The notes under the pieces were generated by a model. That model searched no databases and was not told the DNA's origin. It worked only from the letters and a program-made list of their open reading frames with translations. The position numbers were made by a program, and so were the translations under genes. This document shows positions 41,957-50,105 of a DNA stretch of 64,000 nucleotides, in pieces; the first letter of the stretch is position 1, and each line of letters opens with the position of its first letter. The DNA comes from Comamonas sp. (GTDB taxonomy: Bacteria > Pseudomonadota > Gammaproteobacteria > Burkholderiales > Burkholderiaceae_C), in assembly GCF_009360615.1 (NCBI RefSeq), contig NZ_SPEY01000017.1:62001-126000 (forward strand), in the 5' to 3' direction.

Positions 41957-43627
41957 ATGGCTAAGCTTGAAATATTAATCCTCAACTATCTTGCCGTCTT
42001 TTTTTTAACAATTGCTATAAGTATCTTTATCTCTAAACCAGAAAAAATACTGAAAGCATTTTCATTTTGGACGTTAATTGCTCAGTCTATCTTAGCACTA
42101 CTTCTTTATAAAGTGATCCAGATTTATGATCAATTTCAAATAATTTACATTGTTGATGTTATTGTTTTTGCTATCTATTTATTTAGCAGAATTCCTAAAA
42201 GAACAGATAAAAAGAGCAAATTTGATCATCTTGCAGATTCCCTATCTAAACTACATAAGCTCGCTGAGGATGACTTCACAACTTATATTACAACTTTGTT
42301 TAAAGCCTATGGATTCCAGTCGGTGAGGCAAGTTAAAGTCGAAACCGATGATAGTGAAAACCCATTAGACCAATATCTTCTTGCAAGGCATGAGGCAAGC
42401 TTAGTAGAGATTCGGGTATTAAGCCAAATTAAAAATCTATCCGAAGAACATATCAATACAATTGCTAGCAGCTTTCGTGAAAGTACGTCCCAAGCAACAA
42501 TTAGGTTGTTAGTAACTTGTGGTTGCACTAATGAAAATACAGAGATTCATATCAGAAATAGCGGTGTGGACTTAAAGGTCTTTGATTTAAATGCTATTAC
42601 TGACCTTGTTTATGTTCTTGCTCCAGATCATCAACCAAAAGTTAATTTTCTTACACACACTTTCATTAGAAGCATTGACTATATGTTGGAGGGCTTAACC
42701 TCTCTTAGAAACAAACTCGAAATTGATGACTCTTTTATTAACAAGACAAATGACTTAAAAACCTCAAAAAATTCTATCAACAATATTTTAAATACGGCTA
42801 ATGATACATGTAGCACTATTGAATTATTTGAAGAAAACTTATCTGAGCCTTTAGTAGAAACTGAAACTATAAAAGTTGAAAAAAACCGAAAGCGAAAAAA
42901 GAAACGAGCTGAAACACCCAATAACGAAAATCAAGGAAGCTTAGTTTTCGCTGAGACGAATGAAAAGGGTAATAATGATGTATTGAATGAAGGTACACCA
43001 TCTAGTGTATCAGAAAAGTTAGGGACCAACGATCCTAAACAATTTAATGAAGAAGTTACTAGCCCTTTAATAAGTAATCAGGAAAATTCTCCGGTTCCTA
43101 TTAACGAACCAATTATAGAATTGATTGTAGATTCAGATAATAAGACTTCCAATATAGCATTGAATGATGTCGGTCTTAATATTTCTGGTGATACTCTTGG
43201 TGTAGACTCTGAGGAGCCGGCGACCAATGAAGATAATTTTGCCGTAGGCTCTGAGGAGATTCAAGATAACGAAGATATTCTTATTGAGGAAGCAATTGAT
43301 CCCCTGTCAAATTTTGATGCGCTAACTCTGAATACTGTTTCTGAACCTGTGATTGATTTTGATAGTGATTTTCCAACTAGCTTAGAAGATTTTCCGGAAG
43401 TAATTCAAACTGATAGTCTACTCAGCAACGACTTAAATTCAATTGATCTTCCATTTCCCCAAGATAAAGTTAACAATGTCCAAAATGATAAGTTGGAAGA
43501 ACAAATACTCGAAAATTTGGATCTGCAAACCGGTTCTGGTCAAAGTATTGATATTCAAATTGATCTTAGCGATCTAGGGGGAGCAATTCCTAGCCCTCCC
43601 AACTCCAATAAAATGAAAAAAGAATAA
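41957..43627 (+). CDS. Membrane protein with Mrr-like domain and acidic tail
   Basis: 556 residues. Three membrane segments (about 5-25, 32-52, 58-75), then a domain of about 130 residues like restriction-endonuclease/Mrr folds (FTTYITTLFKAYGF...; LVEIRV; a Ser-Gln-x6-VTCG strand), in which the expected catalytic E-x-K is E-x-R, so activity is doubtful. After a basic KNRKRKKKR patch (about 312-320) comes a 230-residue very acidic, Asp/Glu/Asn/Ser-rich, probably disordered tail. Possibly a membrane protein that handles DNA. Confidence 0.6.
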   Translation: MAKLEILILNYLAVFFLTIAISIFISKPEKILKAFSFWTLIAQSILALLLYKVIQIYDQFQIIYIVDVIVFAIYLFSRIPKRTDKKSKFDHLADSLSKLHKLAEDDFTTYITTLFKAYGFQSVRQVKVETDDSENPLDQYLLARHEASLVEIRVLSQIKNLSEEHINTIASSFRESTSQATIRLLVTCGCTNENTEIHIRNSGVDLKVFDLNAITDLVYVLAPDHQPKVNFLTHTFIRSIDYMLEGLTSLRNKLEIDDSFINKTNDLKTSKNSINNILNTANDTCSTIELFEENLSEPLVETETIKVEKNRKRKKKRAETPNNENQGSLVFAETNEKGNNDVLNEGTPSSVSEKLGTNDPKQFNEEVTSPLISNQENSPVPINEPIIELIVDSDNKTSNIALNDVGLNISGDTLGVDSEEPATNEDNFAVGSEEIQDNEDILIEEAIDPLSNFDALTLNTVSEPVIDFDSDFPTSLEDFPEVIQTDSLLSNDLNSIDLPFPQDKVNNVQNDKLEEQILENLDLQTGSGQSIDIQIDLSDLGGAIPSPPNSNKMKKE

Positions 43628-43650
43628 TAATTAGTTGTTATTCTTTTTTT
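43614..43650. terminator. Bidirectional terminator
   Basis: AAAAAGAATAA and TTATTCTTTTT arms between the convergent genes that end at 43627 and 43631; A-rich on the left and T-rich on the right. Confidence 0.6.
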
Positions 43651-44101
43651 TATTTTTTTCGATTAAGTCTTTAGCTAATAAGTGCTTTCGTTGTTGGTCT
43701 GCAAAGTTGTCACGTAAAAAATTAAAAAAACCCGAGCAAAAAACCACACATAGCATGATAAAACCACTCAATGAACTTAAATGTTTTGTATTGAAGGATA
43801 ATATAATTATAAATACCAAACTGGTACAGATGAATGCAAAATACATCCCATACAGTCGTGAATAGTAAAAACCTAAGTCAGAAACTTCTACTGAAAAAAA
43901 AGATTTAATGTGAAGATGCATAATGCCTACCACACCTATTCCCAACAACCAACCCAACCAAGTCGTAAGCTTCAAAGAATCTGATAAAATTAGGATGCTT
44001 GCGAAGCATATTGAAAAAATTAAGGATAAAAGTAATGACATGAACTTTAAGTCCCTAGTTCTTAAAAGGAAATTTTTCACAATCAGCCCCCAATCAAACA
44101 T
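43631..44101 (-). CDS. Four-helix membrane protein
   Basis: 156 residues with four membrane segments and a basic C-terminal tail (KDLIEKNKKKNNN). An inner ATG at residue 21 is also possible. No family recognised. Convergent with the acidic-tail membrane gene. Confidence 0.55.
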   Translation of the reverse strand: MFDWGLIVKNFLLRTRDLKFMSLLLSLIFSICFASILILSDSLKLTTWLGWLLGIGVVGIMHLHIKSFFSVEVSDLGFYYSRLYGMYFAFICTSLVFIIILSFNTKHLSSLSGFIMLCVVFCSGFFNFLRDNFADQQRKHLLAKDLIEKNKKKNNN

Positions 44102-44131
44102 TATCCGAATAATAACATTATAAATATCTAT

Positions 44132-44160
44132 TTGTATAAAGGTTATTAAAATAATATAAT
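44132..44160 (+). promoter_or_regulatory. Promoter of candidate small RNA
   Basis: TTGTAT (44132-44137), a 17-bp spacer and a perfect TATAAT (44155-44160). RNA would start near 44167. Confidence 0.6.
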
Positions 44161-44166
44161 TATTTA

Positions 44167-44265
44167 GCCAATGTTTTGGTGAACTCCGTTTGTTGTCGTA
44201 GTCACAACCCCTTTCTATAAAGGATGGAGTAAAAAGGGCTGTATTATCGATACAGCCCTTTTTTT
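44167..44265 (+). ncRNA. Candidate small RNA with three-way junction
   Basis: About 98 nt between a promoter and a strong terminator, with no ORF. It can fold as a 5' hairpin CCAA/TTGG, then a junction: ACTCC (44183) with GGAGT (44226), GTTGT (44192) with ACAAC (44204), CCTTT (44210) with AAAGG (44219). GAACTCCGTT (44181-44190) is the exact complement of AACGGAGTTC, the ribosome-binding region of cassettes 2 and 3, and 8 of these bases match cassette 1. A plausible antisense-type regulator of the cassette mRNAs; expression is not proven. Confidence 0.55.
44231..44265 (+). terminator. Terminator of candidate small RNA
   Basis: GGGCTGTAT and ATACAGCCC, 9 bp extended by A/T pairs, 5-base loop TATCG, followed by a run of seven T. 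No gene on the plus strand ends just before it, which supports a small RNA gene. Confidence 0.85.
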
Positions 44266-44329
44266 GTCTTTATATTTATAAAATATTAATTTAATATTTA
44301 TTATTAAAAATCTAATCAAAGGCAACCCA

Positions 44330-45286
44330 ATGTCTAAACCATTAAATCCTTACGAAGTTTTACAAATTGAAGACTTCTCGACCGTTGAAGAAGTCGAGAA
44401 GGCTTTTGCAATTAGAGTGCGTGAGTTTGATGGGATTGAGAAATTCTCAAAAAAACAAGCCGAACTATATTCGAGTATTCATAGTGCCTATGACGTTTTG
44501 ACCAATCAGAACACTAAAAATATGGTGGATGAGGACCTACGGTTAAAGAATACAAAAAACCAAAATATTCGTGTAGCAGAGAATCTATCCCCTCATGACG
44601 AAGCCAATATTGAAGAAATAAATGAAGAAAGAGAATTAAGCCGAAAAAAAACAATTGGAATTAAAGGAAAAGGTACTAGCTCTGCACCTAAGTTTATCTT
44701 CTACAGCCTCTTTGCTTGCTTAATTGCATTTTATTTTTTAAATTTTTCAAAAAGTAAAGATACCACCAATAACCAAGAGCAAACGACTCAAGCTGAAAAA
44801 AAACCAACAGAAGAACAACCTAAGTCTCCTCCTCAACAAATCAACCTCATTGCTAAAGCAACGGAGATTAGAAATAATGTTCTTTACCCTGATCCAAACT
44901 TATTCAAGAAAGCAAATTTAATTCATGCCCCTGATGGCAGTGTATTTCCAATCGAAGCCGGACTAATACCCACCCTTCCACAAACTACTGATGGTCAAGG
45001 ATCGATAGTTATACAGAATCCGCATCCTACTGCTGTTTTTGGAAAACTTATCGTTCAATTTACTGAGTCAACCGAACCAATGGTTATTCGGTATTTTTAT
45101 ATACCGGCTAAGCAAACACTGGAATTATTTAAAACGCCGTCAGGTCGTTTTCAGATTCAAATACTCACACTAGACAAACCCGTTGCCTACGTTTCACCTG
45201 TATTCACGATTCCTCTTTATAATGAATCTAGGGTTATCCAAAAAGCTGATTGGGCATTCCCTCATAGTCCTGATTCTGTTTTCTAA
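44330..45286 (+). CDS. J-domain-like membrane protein
   Basis: 318 residues. The first 70 resemble a J domain (NPYEVLQIEDFSTVEEVEKAF ... YSSIHSAYDVLT), but the HPD that activates Hsp70 is replaced by REFDG, so it should not work as a normal DnaJ. One membrane segment (about 121-140), a Lys/Glu/Pro/Gln linker and a beta-rich C-terminal domain of about 130 residues outside. AAAGG upstream supports the start. Converges with the next gene, overlapping it by 4 bp. Confidence 0.65.
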   Translation: MSKPLNPYEVLQIEDFSTVEEVEKAFAIRVREFDGIEKFSKKQAELYSSIHSAYDVLTNQNTKNMVDEDLRLKNTKNQNIRVAENLSPHDEANIEEINEERELSRKKTIGIKGKGTSSAPKFIFYSLFACLIAFYFLNFSKSKDTTNNQEQTTQAEKKPTEEQPKSPPQQINLIAKATEIRNNVLYPDPNLFKKANLIHAPDGSVFPIEAGLIPTLPQTTDGQGSIVIQNPHPTAVFGKLIVQFTESTEPMVIRYFYIPAKQTLELFKTPSGRFQIQILTLDKPVAYVSPVFTIPLYNESRVIQKADWAFPHSPDSVF

Positions 45287-45675
45287 AATGTGAAAGTATT
45301 TTGTATGTTCTCAGCCGCAGGTCCACCCAAAGCTGAGAATTTACCTGAGTAATAAAGATCATAAAGTTTGTTAATAAGTACACTATTTGTTTTAATGAAT
45401 ACTAATTCTTTCTTTGTGGAACAATCGCAAATACTTATTCCAGAACTATTATCAATATACGAATCAACACATAAGACTTTCACGCCGGCTATATTTAAAA
45501 AATTTTCTACTCCTTTTGCCTTACATTTTAAGCTGCTTAGCATAGGTTCTGCTTCTAATGCTAAGCGAATATAATAGAGTAATAAATCATTGTTTTTTTC
45601 CTTAATTTTTAATCTTTGATCTTTACTATATAGTAAGTAATCATCGGGAAATATATCTTTTCTTCTATTTGACAT
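45283..45675 (-). CDS. Protein of unknown function (130 residues)
   Basis: 130 residues from the ATG preceded by GGTGG; the longer frame with a TTG start was rejected. Four Cys, no membrane segment, no family recognised. It begins right after the stop of the five-helix membrane gene, so both are translated together, and it converges with the J-domain-like gene. Confidence 0.5.
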   Translation of the reverse strand: MSNRRKDIFPDDYLLYSKDQRLKIKEKNNDLLLYYIRLALEAEPMLSSLKCKAKGVENFLNIAGVKVLCVDSYIDNSSGISICDCSTKKELVFIKTNSVLINKLYDLYYSGKFSALGGPAAENIQNTFTF

Positions 45676-45676
45676 T

Positions 45677-46258
45677 TCACATCCACCACCCAAAACGCAT
45701 AAAAATATAGAACACCAACCATATCAATGCTACGCATGCTATCCAAAAGATATTTAAATACTTTAATTTTCTTTCTTCTAAATAAAATACTTTATTGTTA
45801 ACCTCATTTTTATTATAAGTTAAAGAGATGTCACACAAAGATTTATTATCACAAATAAATGTATTTGCAGTAAAAACAACAGAAAAAAAACCACATAAAA
45901 CTAAGGTAGAATATGATTCCTTGGTTATCGGTACCAAATCAAATTTTCTTAATGCTATCCATGCAGTTGCAATTGTAAAAAACAAATAACCAAACAATGC
46001 ACCCAAATCCATCCTATACCTATATGATGGTGCATTAGCAAAAAATGATGCAATCAGAATATAAAGCTGATTACTAACATAAGAAATATTTATAATATAG
46101 AGAACAAAGAAAAAGAAACCCAATTTACCGAAGTTAAATAGGCTTGCTATACCATAAGTGATCAAAAGAATCAAAATGGCAATACTATTAAATGCTAGAG
46201 AATAAGTAACACCTGCAATAAAGCTTTGATGCTTATCTTCAAAAAAAAATATTCTCAC
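45677..46258 (-). CDS. Five-helix membrane protein
   Basis: 193 residues with about five membrane segments and a polar loop before the last one. No family recognised. Part of a minus-strand run: Sel1 lipoprotein, 187-residue protein, this gene, 130-residue protein. Confidence 0.55.
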   Translation of the reverse strand: MRIFFFEDKHQSFIAGVTYSLAFNSIAILILLITYGIASLFNFGKLGFFFFVLYIINISYVSNQLYILIASFFANAPSYRYRMDLGALFGYLFFTIATAWIALRKFDLVPITKESYSTLVLCGFFSVVFTANTFICDNKSLCDISLTYNKNEVNNKVFYLEERKLKYLNIFWIACVALIWLVFYIFMRFGWWM

Positions 46259-46267
46259 TATTCCACC

Positions 46268-46831
46268 TTACTTTATATCTATATCAAGATAATGATTAAA
46301 AAAAGCTTCATGCTTTTTATAATCATCTCGCTTATGGTAATCTAAAAAAAATAATATTTTATCTTGATCAACAATATTTCCTTCTAAAGATTTCATAATA
46401 TGAAGTAAAAAGTTTTGATAAAAAAGTGACATTCTAAATGGGTTTTTAAACCCTTGTATTAAAGCCCCTAAAATATTCTCCCTACATGCTAGGATAGGAA
46501 TAAGTAATGAAAGCTCTGTATGGTTAAATTTAAATATCTGATCATCTTTTCCTTTAACAGTAAAAACCTCATTATCATTAACAATATATAAAATACCAAA
46601 TTGACTAAACCTCCAATCTGAATCAACCTTTTTCTCAGTAGCCATTAGGGTAAGTGAGGTGCATAACACCCCCATATTAATTGAAAATTCAGCATCCAGT
46701 ACCCGCGCAACATCTTGTCTAAGACCAAGGCTTATCAGACACTCATTTAAGTCAGTTGCAAAACCTTGTAAGCTTACCAAGTCGGATATTTGTGGTTCGA
46801 ATTGAGATATATGAAACTTTCCACTAATCAT
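46268..46831 (-). CDS. Protein of unknown function (187 residues)
   Basis: 187 residues, soluble, mixed helix and strand, no motif recognised. It overlaps the Sel1 lipoprotein gene by 4 bp (coupled) and lies 9 bp before the membrane gene, so it belongs to the same operon. Confidence 0.55.
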   Translation of the reverse strand: MISGKFHISQFEPQISDLVSLQGFATDLNECLISLGLRQDVARVLDAEFSINMGVLCTSLTLMATEKKVDSDWRFSQFGILYIVNDNEVFTVKGKDDQIFKFNHTELSLLIPILACRENILGALIQGFKNPFRMSLFYQNFLLHIMKSLEGNIVDQDKILFFLDYHKRDDYKKHEAFFNHYLDIDIK

Positions 46832-48279
46832 TTTTTAAATGATCCCTGCAATTTTACAAACCTTTCAGATCGCTTCCAACTGCTTTCAACAGCAGATGCT
46901 TTGGGATTGTCCATTTGTTTCGCTTTATCCAACCACTCCTTTGCAAGAGCCATATCTTTTGCATATCCATAATTTCCATAGAAATATGCATTAGCCTTTA
47001 GAAGCATTGCATCACTGTCATCTTTATCAATTGCTTGGTCCAACCATTCTCTTGCTTTTACATTGTCTTTTAAAACGCCCTTCGTTCCAGTTGCATACAT
47101 ATCTACAACTTTAGCGAATGCAGGCAAATATCCATTATCAGCAGACTTAAGATAAAGTTGCCCTGCTTTTTGGTTATCAATGCTTTCTCCCATTCCGGCT
47201 TCATAAATAACACCAAGGTTGTAATCACCCATTGCACTTCCGTTAGCTGAGGCTTGTTCTAGCCATTTTTTTGCTCGCTTCAAATCTTTTGGTACCAACT
47301 CTCCCTTTAAATAAAGCATACCTATGTTGTTTTGTGCGTCTGGTAAATTCTTATTGGCTGCATTTGTCATTAATTGCACGCCTTTTTTATAATCTTTTTC
47401 GACATACATACCCGTTAAATATAAATATGCTAATGAATATTCTGCTTCTGGGTAGCCCAATGCAGCAGATTTCTTTAGATATTCAATTGACTTATTATTA
47501 TCTTCTTTTACATAAAATCCATTTTGATATAACAAGCTTAGGACGTACATTGCTTTTGCATTGCCTTTCTCTGCAACACGCTGAAACAATTGAACTGTTT
47601 TAATGGAATTTTCTGTGTCATCAGATTCTACTTCCATACCGTCTTGCAGAAGATATAACAGCGAGAGTCTATCGATAGCTAGATCATCGTTAAGATCAGC
47701 AGCTTTTAAATAATTTTCCTCAGCTTTTTTTACATCATGAGTAACACCTTTCCCCATCGCGTACATATCACCCAACGCAACAAAAGCCGGAGAATATTTT
47801 TTGTCTGCGGACTTTTGATAGAAGTTTAAAGCTTGTTTGTTCTCCTTACCGTTGAAACCAATAAAGGACAGGTTTCCAAGATTAAAATTTGCTATTTCAT
47901 CTCCCTCAAGAGCGGATTTTTCAAAGAAGTTTTTTGCTTTATCGTAGTCACCTTTACCTAAAAAAATAACACCTAGCGCATTCATCGCATCCACTGATCC
48001 ACGATCAATGGCTTTTTGATAAAACTGCTCAGCTTTTGTAAGATCGACTTCAACTCCTTTACCTTCTTCATACTTAACGCCGAGTTTATAGAAGTATTCT
48101 GCTGATCCATTATCGACAAGTATTTCTTCTTCGGGTTCCTTAACGTCATCTACTTGAACTTGATCGAAATTTTCAACAACAGTCGGAGCTGCATCCTCCA
48201 TCGAACTATTGTACAAATTTGGAGTGGTACAACTTGAAAACATTAGAGAGGAAAGAACTATTGATAAATACTTTTTCAT
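46828..48279 (-). CDS. Sel1-repeat lipoprotein
   Basis: 483 residues. Lipoprotein signal with S-S-C (Cys about 17), then at least ten Sel1 repeats of 36 residues through to the C-terminus (for example AEQFYQKAIDRGSVDAMNALGVIFLGKGDYDKAKNFFEKSA in outline). An outer-membrane or inner-membrane anchored periplasmic scaffold. First gene of a four-gene operon with the 187-residue, five-helix and 130-residue proteins. Confidence 0.85.
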   Translation of the reverse strand: MKKYLSIVLSSLMFSSCTTPNLYNSSMEDAAPTVVENFDQVQVDDVKEPEEEILVDNGSAEYFYKLGVKYEEGKGVEVDLTKAEQFYQKAIDRGSVDAMNALGVIFLGKGDYDKAKNFFEKSALEGDEIANFNLGNLSFIGFNGKENKQALNFYQKSADKKYSPAFVALGDMYAMGKGVTHDVKKAEENYLKAADLNDDLAIDRLSLLYLLQDGMEVESDDTENSIKTVQLFQRVAEKGNAKAMYVLSLLYQNGFYVKEDNNKSIEYLKKSAALGYPEAEYSLAYLYLTGMYVEKDYKKGVQLMTNAANKNLPDAQNNIGMLYLKGELVPKDLKRAKKWLEQASANGSAMGDYNLGVIYEAGMGESIDNQKAGQLYLKSADNGYLPAFAKVVDMYATGTKGVLKDNVKAREWLDQAIDKDDSDAMLLKANAYFYGNYGYAKDMALAKEWLDKAKQMDNPKASAVESSWKRSERFVKLQGSFKK

Positions 48280-48379
48280 AAAACCACTTAATAAAGAATA
48301 TTAATTTAATATTTATTATAATACATAAATTTTATTATAATGTTTTAATAAACTATATTTACAAAATTAGGATCGTGGT

Positions 48380-48748
48380 ATGTGTTTTAAAAATCTCTTT
48401 TTCTTATTTTTTGCAGCAACACTAACTATTTCCGCTTATGCCGCACCGATAAATTTCGATAAAGAAGTAACGGTGCTTTATGCCCCTACAATTACAATCA
48501 CTCCAGATCAGGATTCAAGTAAATTTCCTCATTCTCTGCTTGTGAAATTGCTCATAACCAATGAGGGATATGTTGAAAAAGTCTATTTTGTTAATGGTAT
48601 CAATCCTTTGGTAAAAAAAAGAATAGAAAATGAAATGCGTTATGCGAGGTTTTCACCATACTTAAAGCAAGGGATTGCAGTTAAAAGCATAGTTCCCTAT
48701 GTCGTAAATTTTTATTTTTTAACAGAAGAAGAATATGGCGGGCATTAA
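48380..48748 (+). CDS. Secreted TonB C-terminal-like protein
   Basis: 122 residues. Signal peptide (cut after AYA), then a single domain like the TonB C-terminus: LVKLLITNEGYVEKVYFVNGINP, a helix ending in MRYARFSPY and a last strand VPYVVNFYF. There is no membrane anchor and no Pro-rich spacer, so it cannot be a normal TonB; it may bind a periplasmic or outer-membrane partner. Confidence 0.65.
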   Translation: MCFKNLFFLFFAATLTISAYAAPINFDKEVTVLYAPTITITPDQDSSKFPHSLLVKLLITNEGYVEKVYFVNGINPLVKKRIENEMRYARFSPYLKQGIAVKSIVPYVVNFYFLTEEEYGGH

Positions 48749-48878
48749 AAAACCCATTATGAAAATGGGCTTCGATCAATTTAATGATCCATCAACTTTG
48801 GTTGAAGTAAGGTCAAACCTTTACGGCTAATCTACTGCATCCGCTATAGATTATTAAACATTAAAAAATATTTGTCAA
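48749..48878. other. Spacer with weak terminator
   Basis: CCCATT and AATGGG arms (about 48756-48771) follow the TonB-like gene, without a good T-run. Further on, GATCAATTTAATGATC and AAGGTCAAACCTT are small inverted repeats. No gene seen. Confidence 0.4.
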
Positions 48879-49394
48879 TCAACTCTCATCAAAACCTTTC
48901 ATCGATTTTCTGACTTTATCTAATAAATGGGATGGAGGATTATATTTCTCTAAAAGATAATCATCTGTTCGCCCTAAATACATTTCAATAAGTAAGACTT
49001 TCTCCAATACCATTAGGCTGTGATTTTTCTCATATACCTTTGTAAAAAAAGGCAATAGTCTTCTAAACTCTGCTTTTATTTCTCTAAATTTTGGTGTTAA
49101 GTAAAATATTTCATCCCGATAATCTTCAAGTATTTTTTTAACTTCATTCCGTTCTAAATCGAATTTTTTTGCAACCAGATCATAACTTTTTACTTCATCG
49201 TAGTACGCTAGAACGACAGCCTTTTCAGCCAACTCTTTTGCATAATCTTTAATTTTTAAATCACTTTCATAACGCTCTATCCAATACCTAACTGTATGAA
49301 GATTAATGTTATACTTTTTACTGACGAAGCTTTTGTTCTTGGTTCTAAGATAACTTTTTACCACTTCATCAATAAATTCATCTGAATATCGCAT
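48879..49394 (-). CDS. Helix-turn-helix protein
   Basis: 171 residues. Two helix-turn-helix-like units: YSDEFIDEVVKSYLRTKNKSFVSKKYNINLHTVRYWIERY (about 3-42, transposase-type HTH) and SYDLVAKKFDLERNEVKKILEDY (about 70-92). No nuclease domain, so a DNA-binding regulator is more likely than a transposase. The GCGGTATAT-type motif sits 31 nt upstream, so it may regulate itself and the other genes with this motif; that is inference. Confidence 0.6.
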   Translation of the reverse strand: MRYSDEFIDEVVKSYLRTKNKSFVSKKYNINLHTVRYWIERYESDLKIKDYAKELAEKAVVLAYYDEVKSYDLVAKKFDLERNEVKKILEDYRDEIFYLTPKFREIKAEFRRLLPFFTKVYEKNHSLMVLEKVLLIEMYLGRTDDYLLEKYNPPSHLLDKVRKSMKGFDES

Positions 49395-49424
49395 GAGTTA
49401 TCAAATTAATATAAAATAATAGAC

Positions 49425-49449
49425 AATATACCACATTATTGCAGTACAT
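49425..49449 (-). promoter_or_regulatory. AAGTATTGC-N6-TGCGGTATAT motif, copy 5
   Basis: Minus strand: ATGTACTGC, AATAA, TGTGGTATATT. 31 nt upstream of the HTH gene and also close to the divergent secreted-protein gene at 49452. Confidence 0.5.
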
Positions 49450-49451
49450 CT

Positions 49452-49904
49452 ATGAAGAATAAAATTGGTTTTTTGCTATTTGCCTTTTCTACTCTACCGC
49501 TTCTCAGTTTTGCTCAAGCACAAGTCGATGCAAACTTAATTCCTGTAGTATCATCTCAAACATCCGGATATGATACTTTCAACGCTTACGTGCTGAAAAA
49601 TTCCATTAAACGAAAAGGGAATAAAAGCACCTTTAGTTTACTCTTAACGGGCGTGTCTACATCAGAAACTACTCAAAACTTCGACCCCACTCCCGTATCT
49701 TCTGATAACAAAATTGACGAATATGATTTGGATGATGGAAGAATAGTATTGAATGTTGAAATGAATTGCGCAGCAAAAAAAACAGTTGTTAAAAAAATTC
49801 TAAGCATAGACAATGAGACGGGGAAATTCAAAGAACAAATTAATGAAAGTACTGACCAAGACTTCGATATGAATACAGCTTTACACCCTATTGTTTGTCA
49901 ATAA
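49452..49904 (+). CDS. Secreted protein of unknown function
   Basis: 150 residues with a signal peptide (cut near AQA). Two Cys in the mature part (NCAA and the closing PIVCQ) fit the single-domain adhesin-E pattern loosely. Periplasmic or surface protein. Divergent from the HTH gene. Confidence 0.5.
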   Translation: MKNKIGFLLFAFSTLPLLSFAQAQVDANLIPVVSSQTSGYDTFNAYVLKNSIKRKGNKSTFSLLLTGVSTSETTQNFDPTPVSSDNKIDEYDLDDGRIVLNVEMNCAAKKTVVKKILSIDNETGKFKEQINESTDQDFDMNTALHPIVCQ

Positions 49905-50061
49905 CTATCGGACCGCCGATTTATAGTTCTGAAATGTAATTGTTGGACCAAATTTCTTTTTTATATCGATTCTTTCGATTTTATGGACCATCCATTTCTA
50001 TAATTTACAACTTACCCCCTTTTGCTTTTTTACTCTTTTTTTTGTCGTTAGCTAAAACTTT

Positions 50062-50094
50062 TAGTGACATTCCTAAGATTTTGGAATGCCACTA
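50062..50094 (-). terminator. Terminator of the parM-tra operon
   Basis: TAGTG-x-CATTCC and GGAATG-x-CACTA arms with one mismatch, 9-base loop, just after the stop of trbC. The tail is A-rich, not T-rich, on the transcribed strand, so efficiency is uncertain. Confidence 0.5.
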
Positions 50095-50105
50095 GGGAGC
50101 TAAAA

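Noticed and set aside
48879-49394. HTH protein as a transposase
   Set aside because: No DDE or other catalytic domain and no terminal inverted repeats; the length fits a regulator only.
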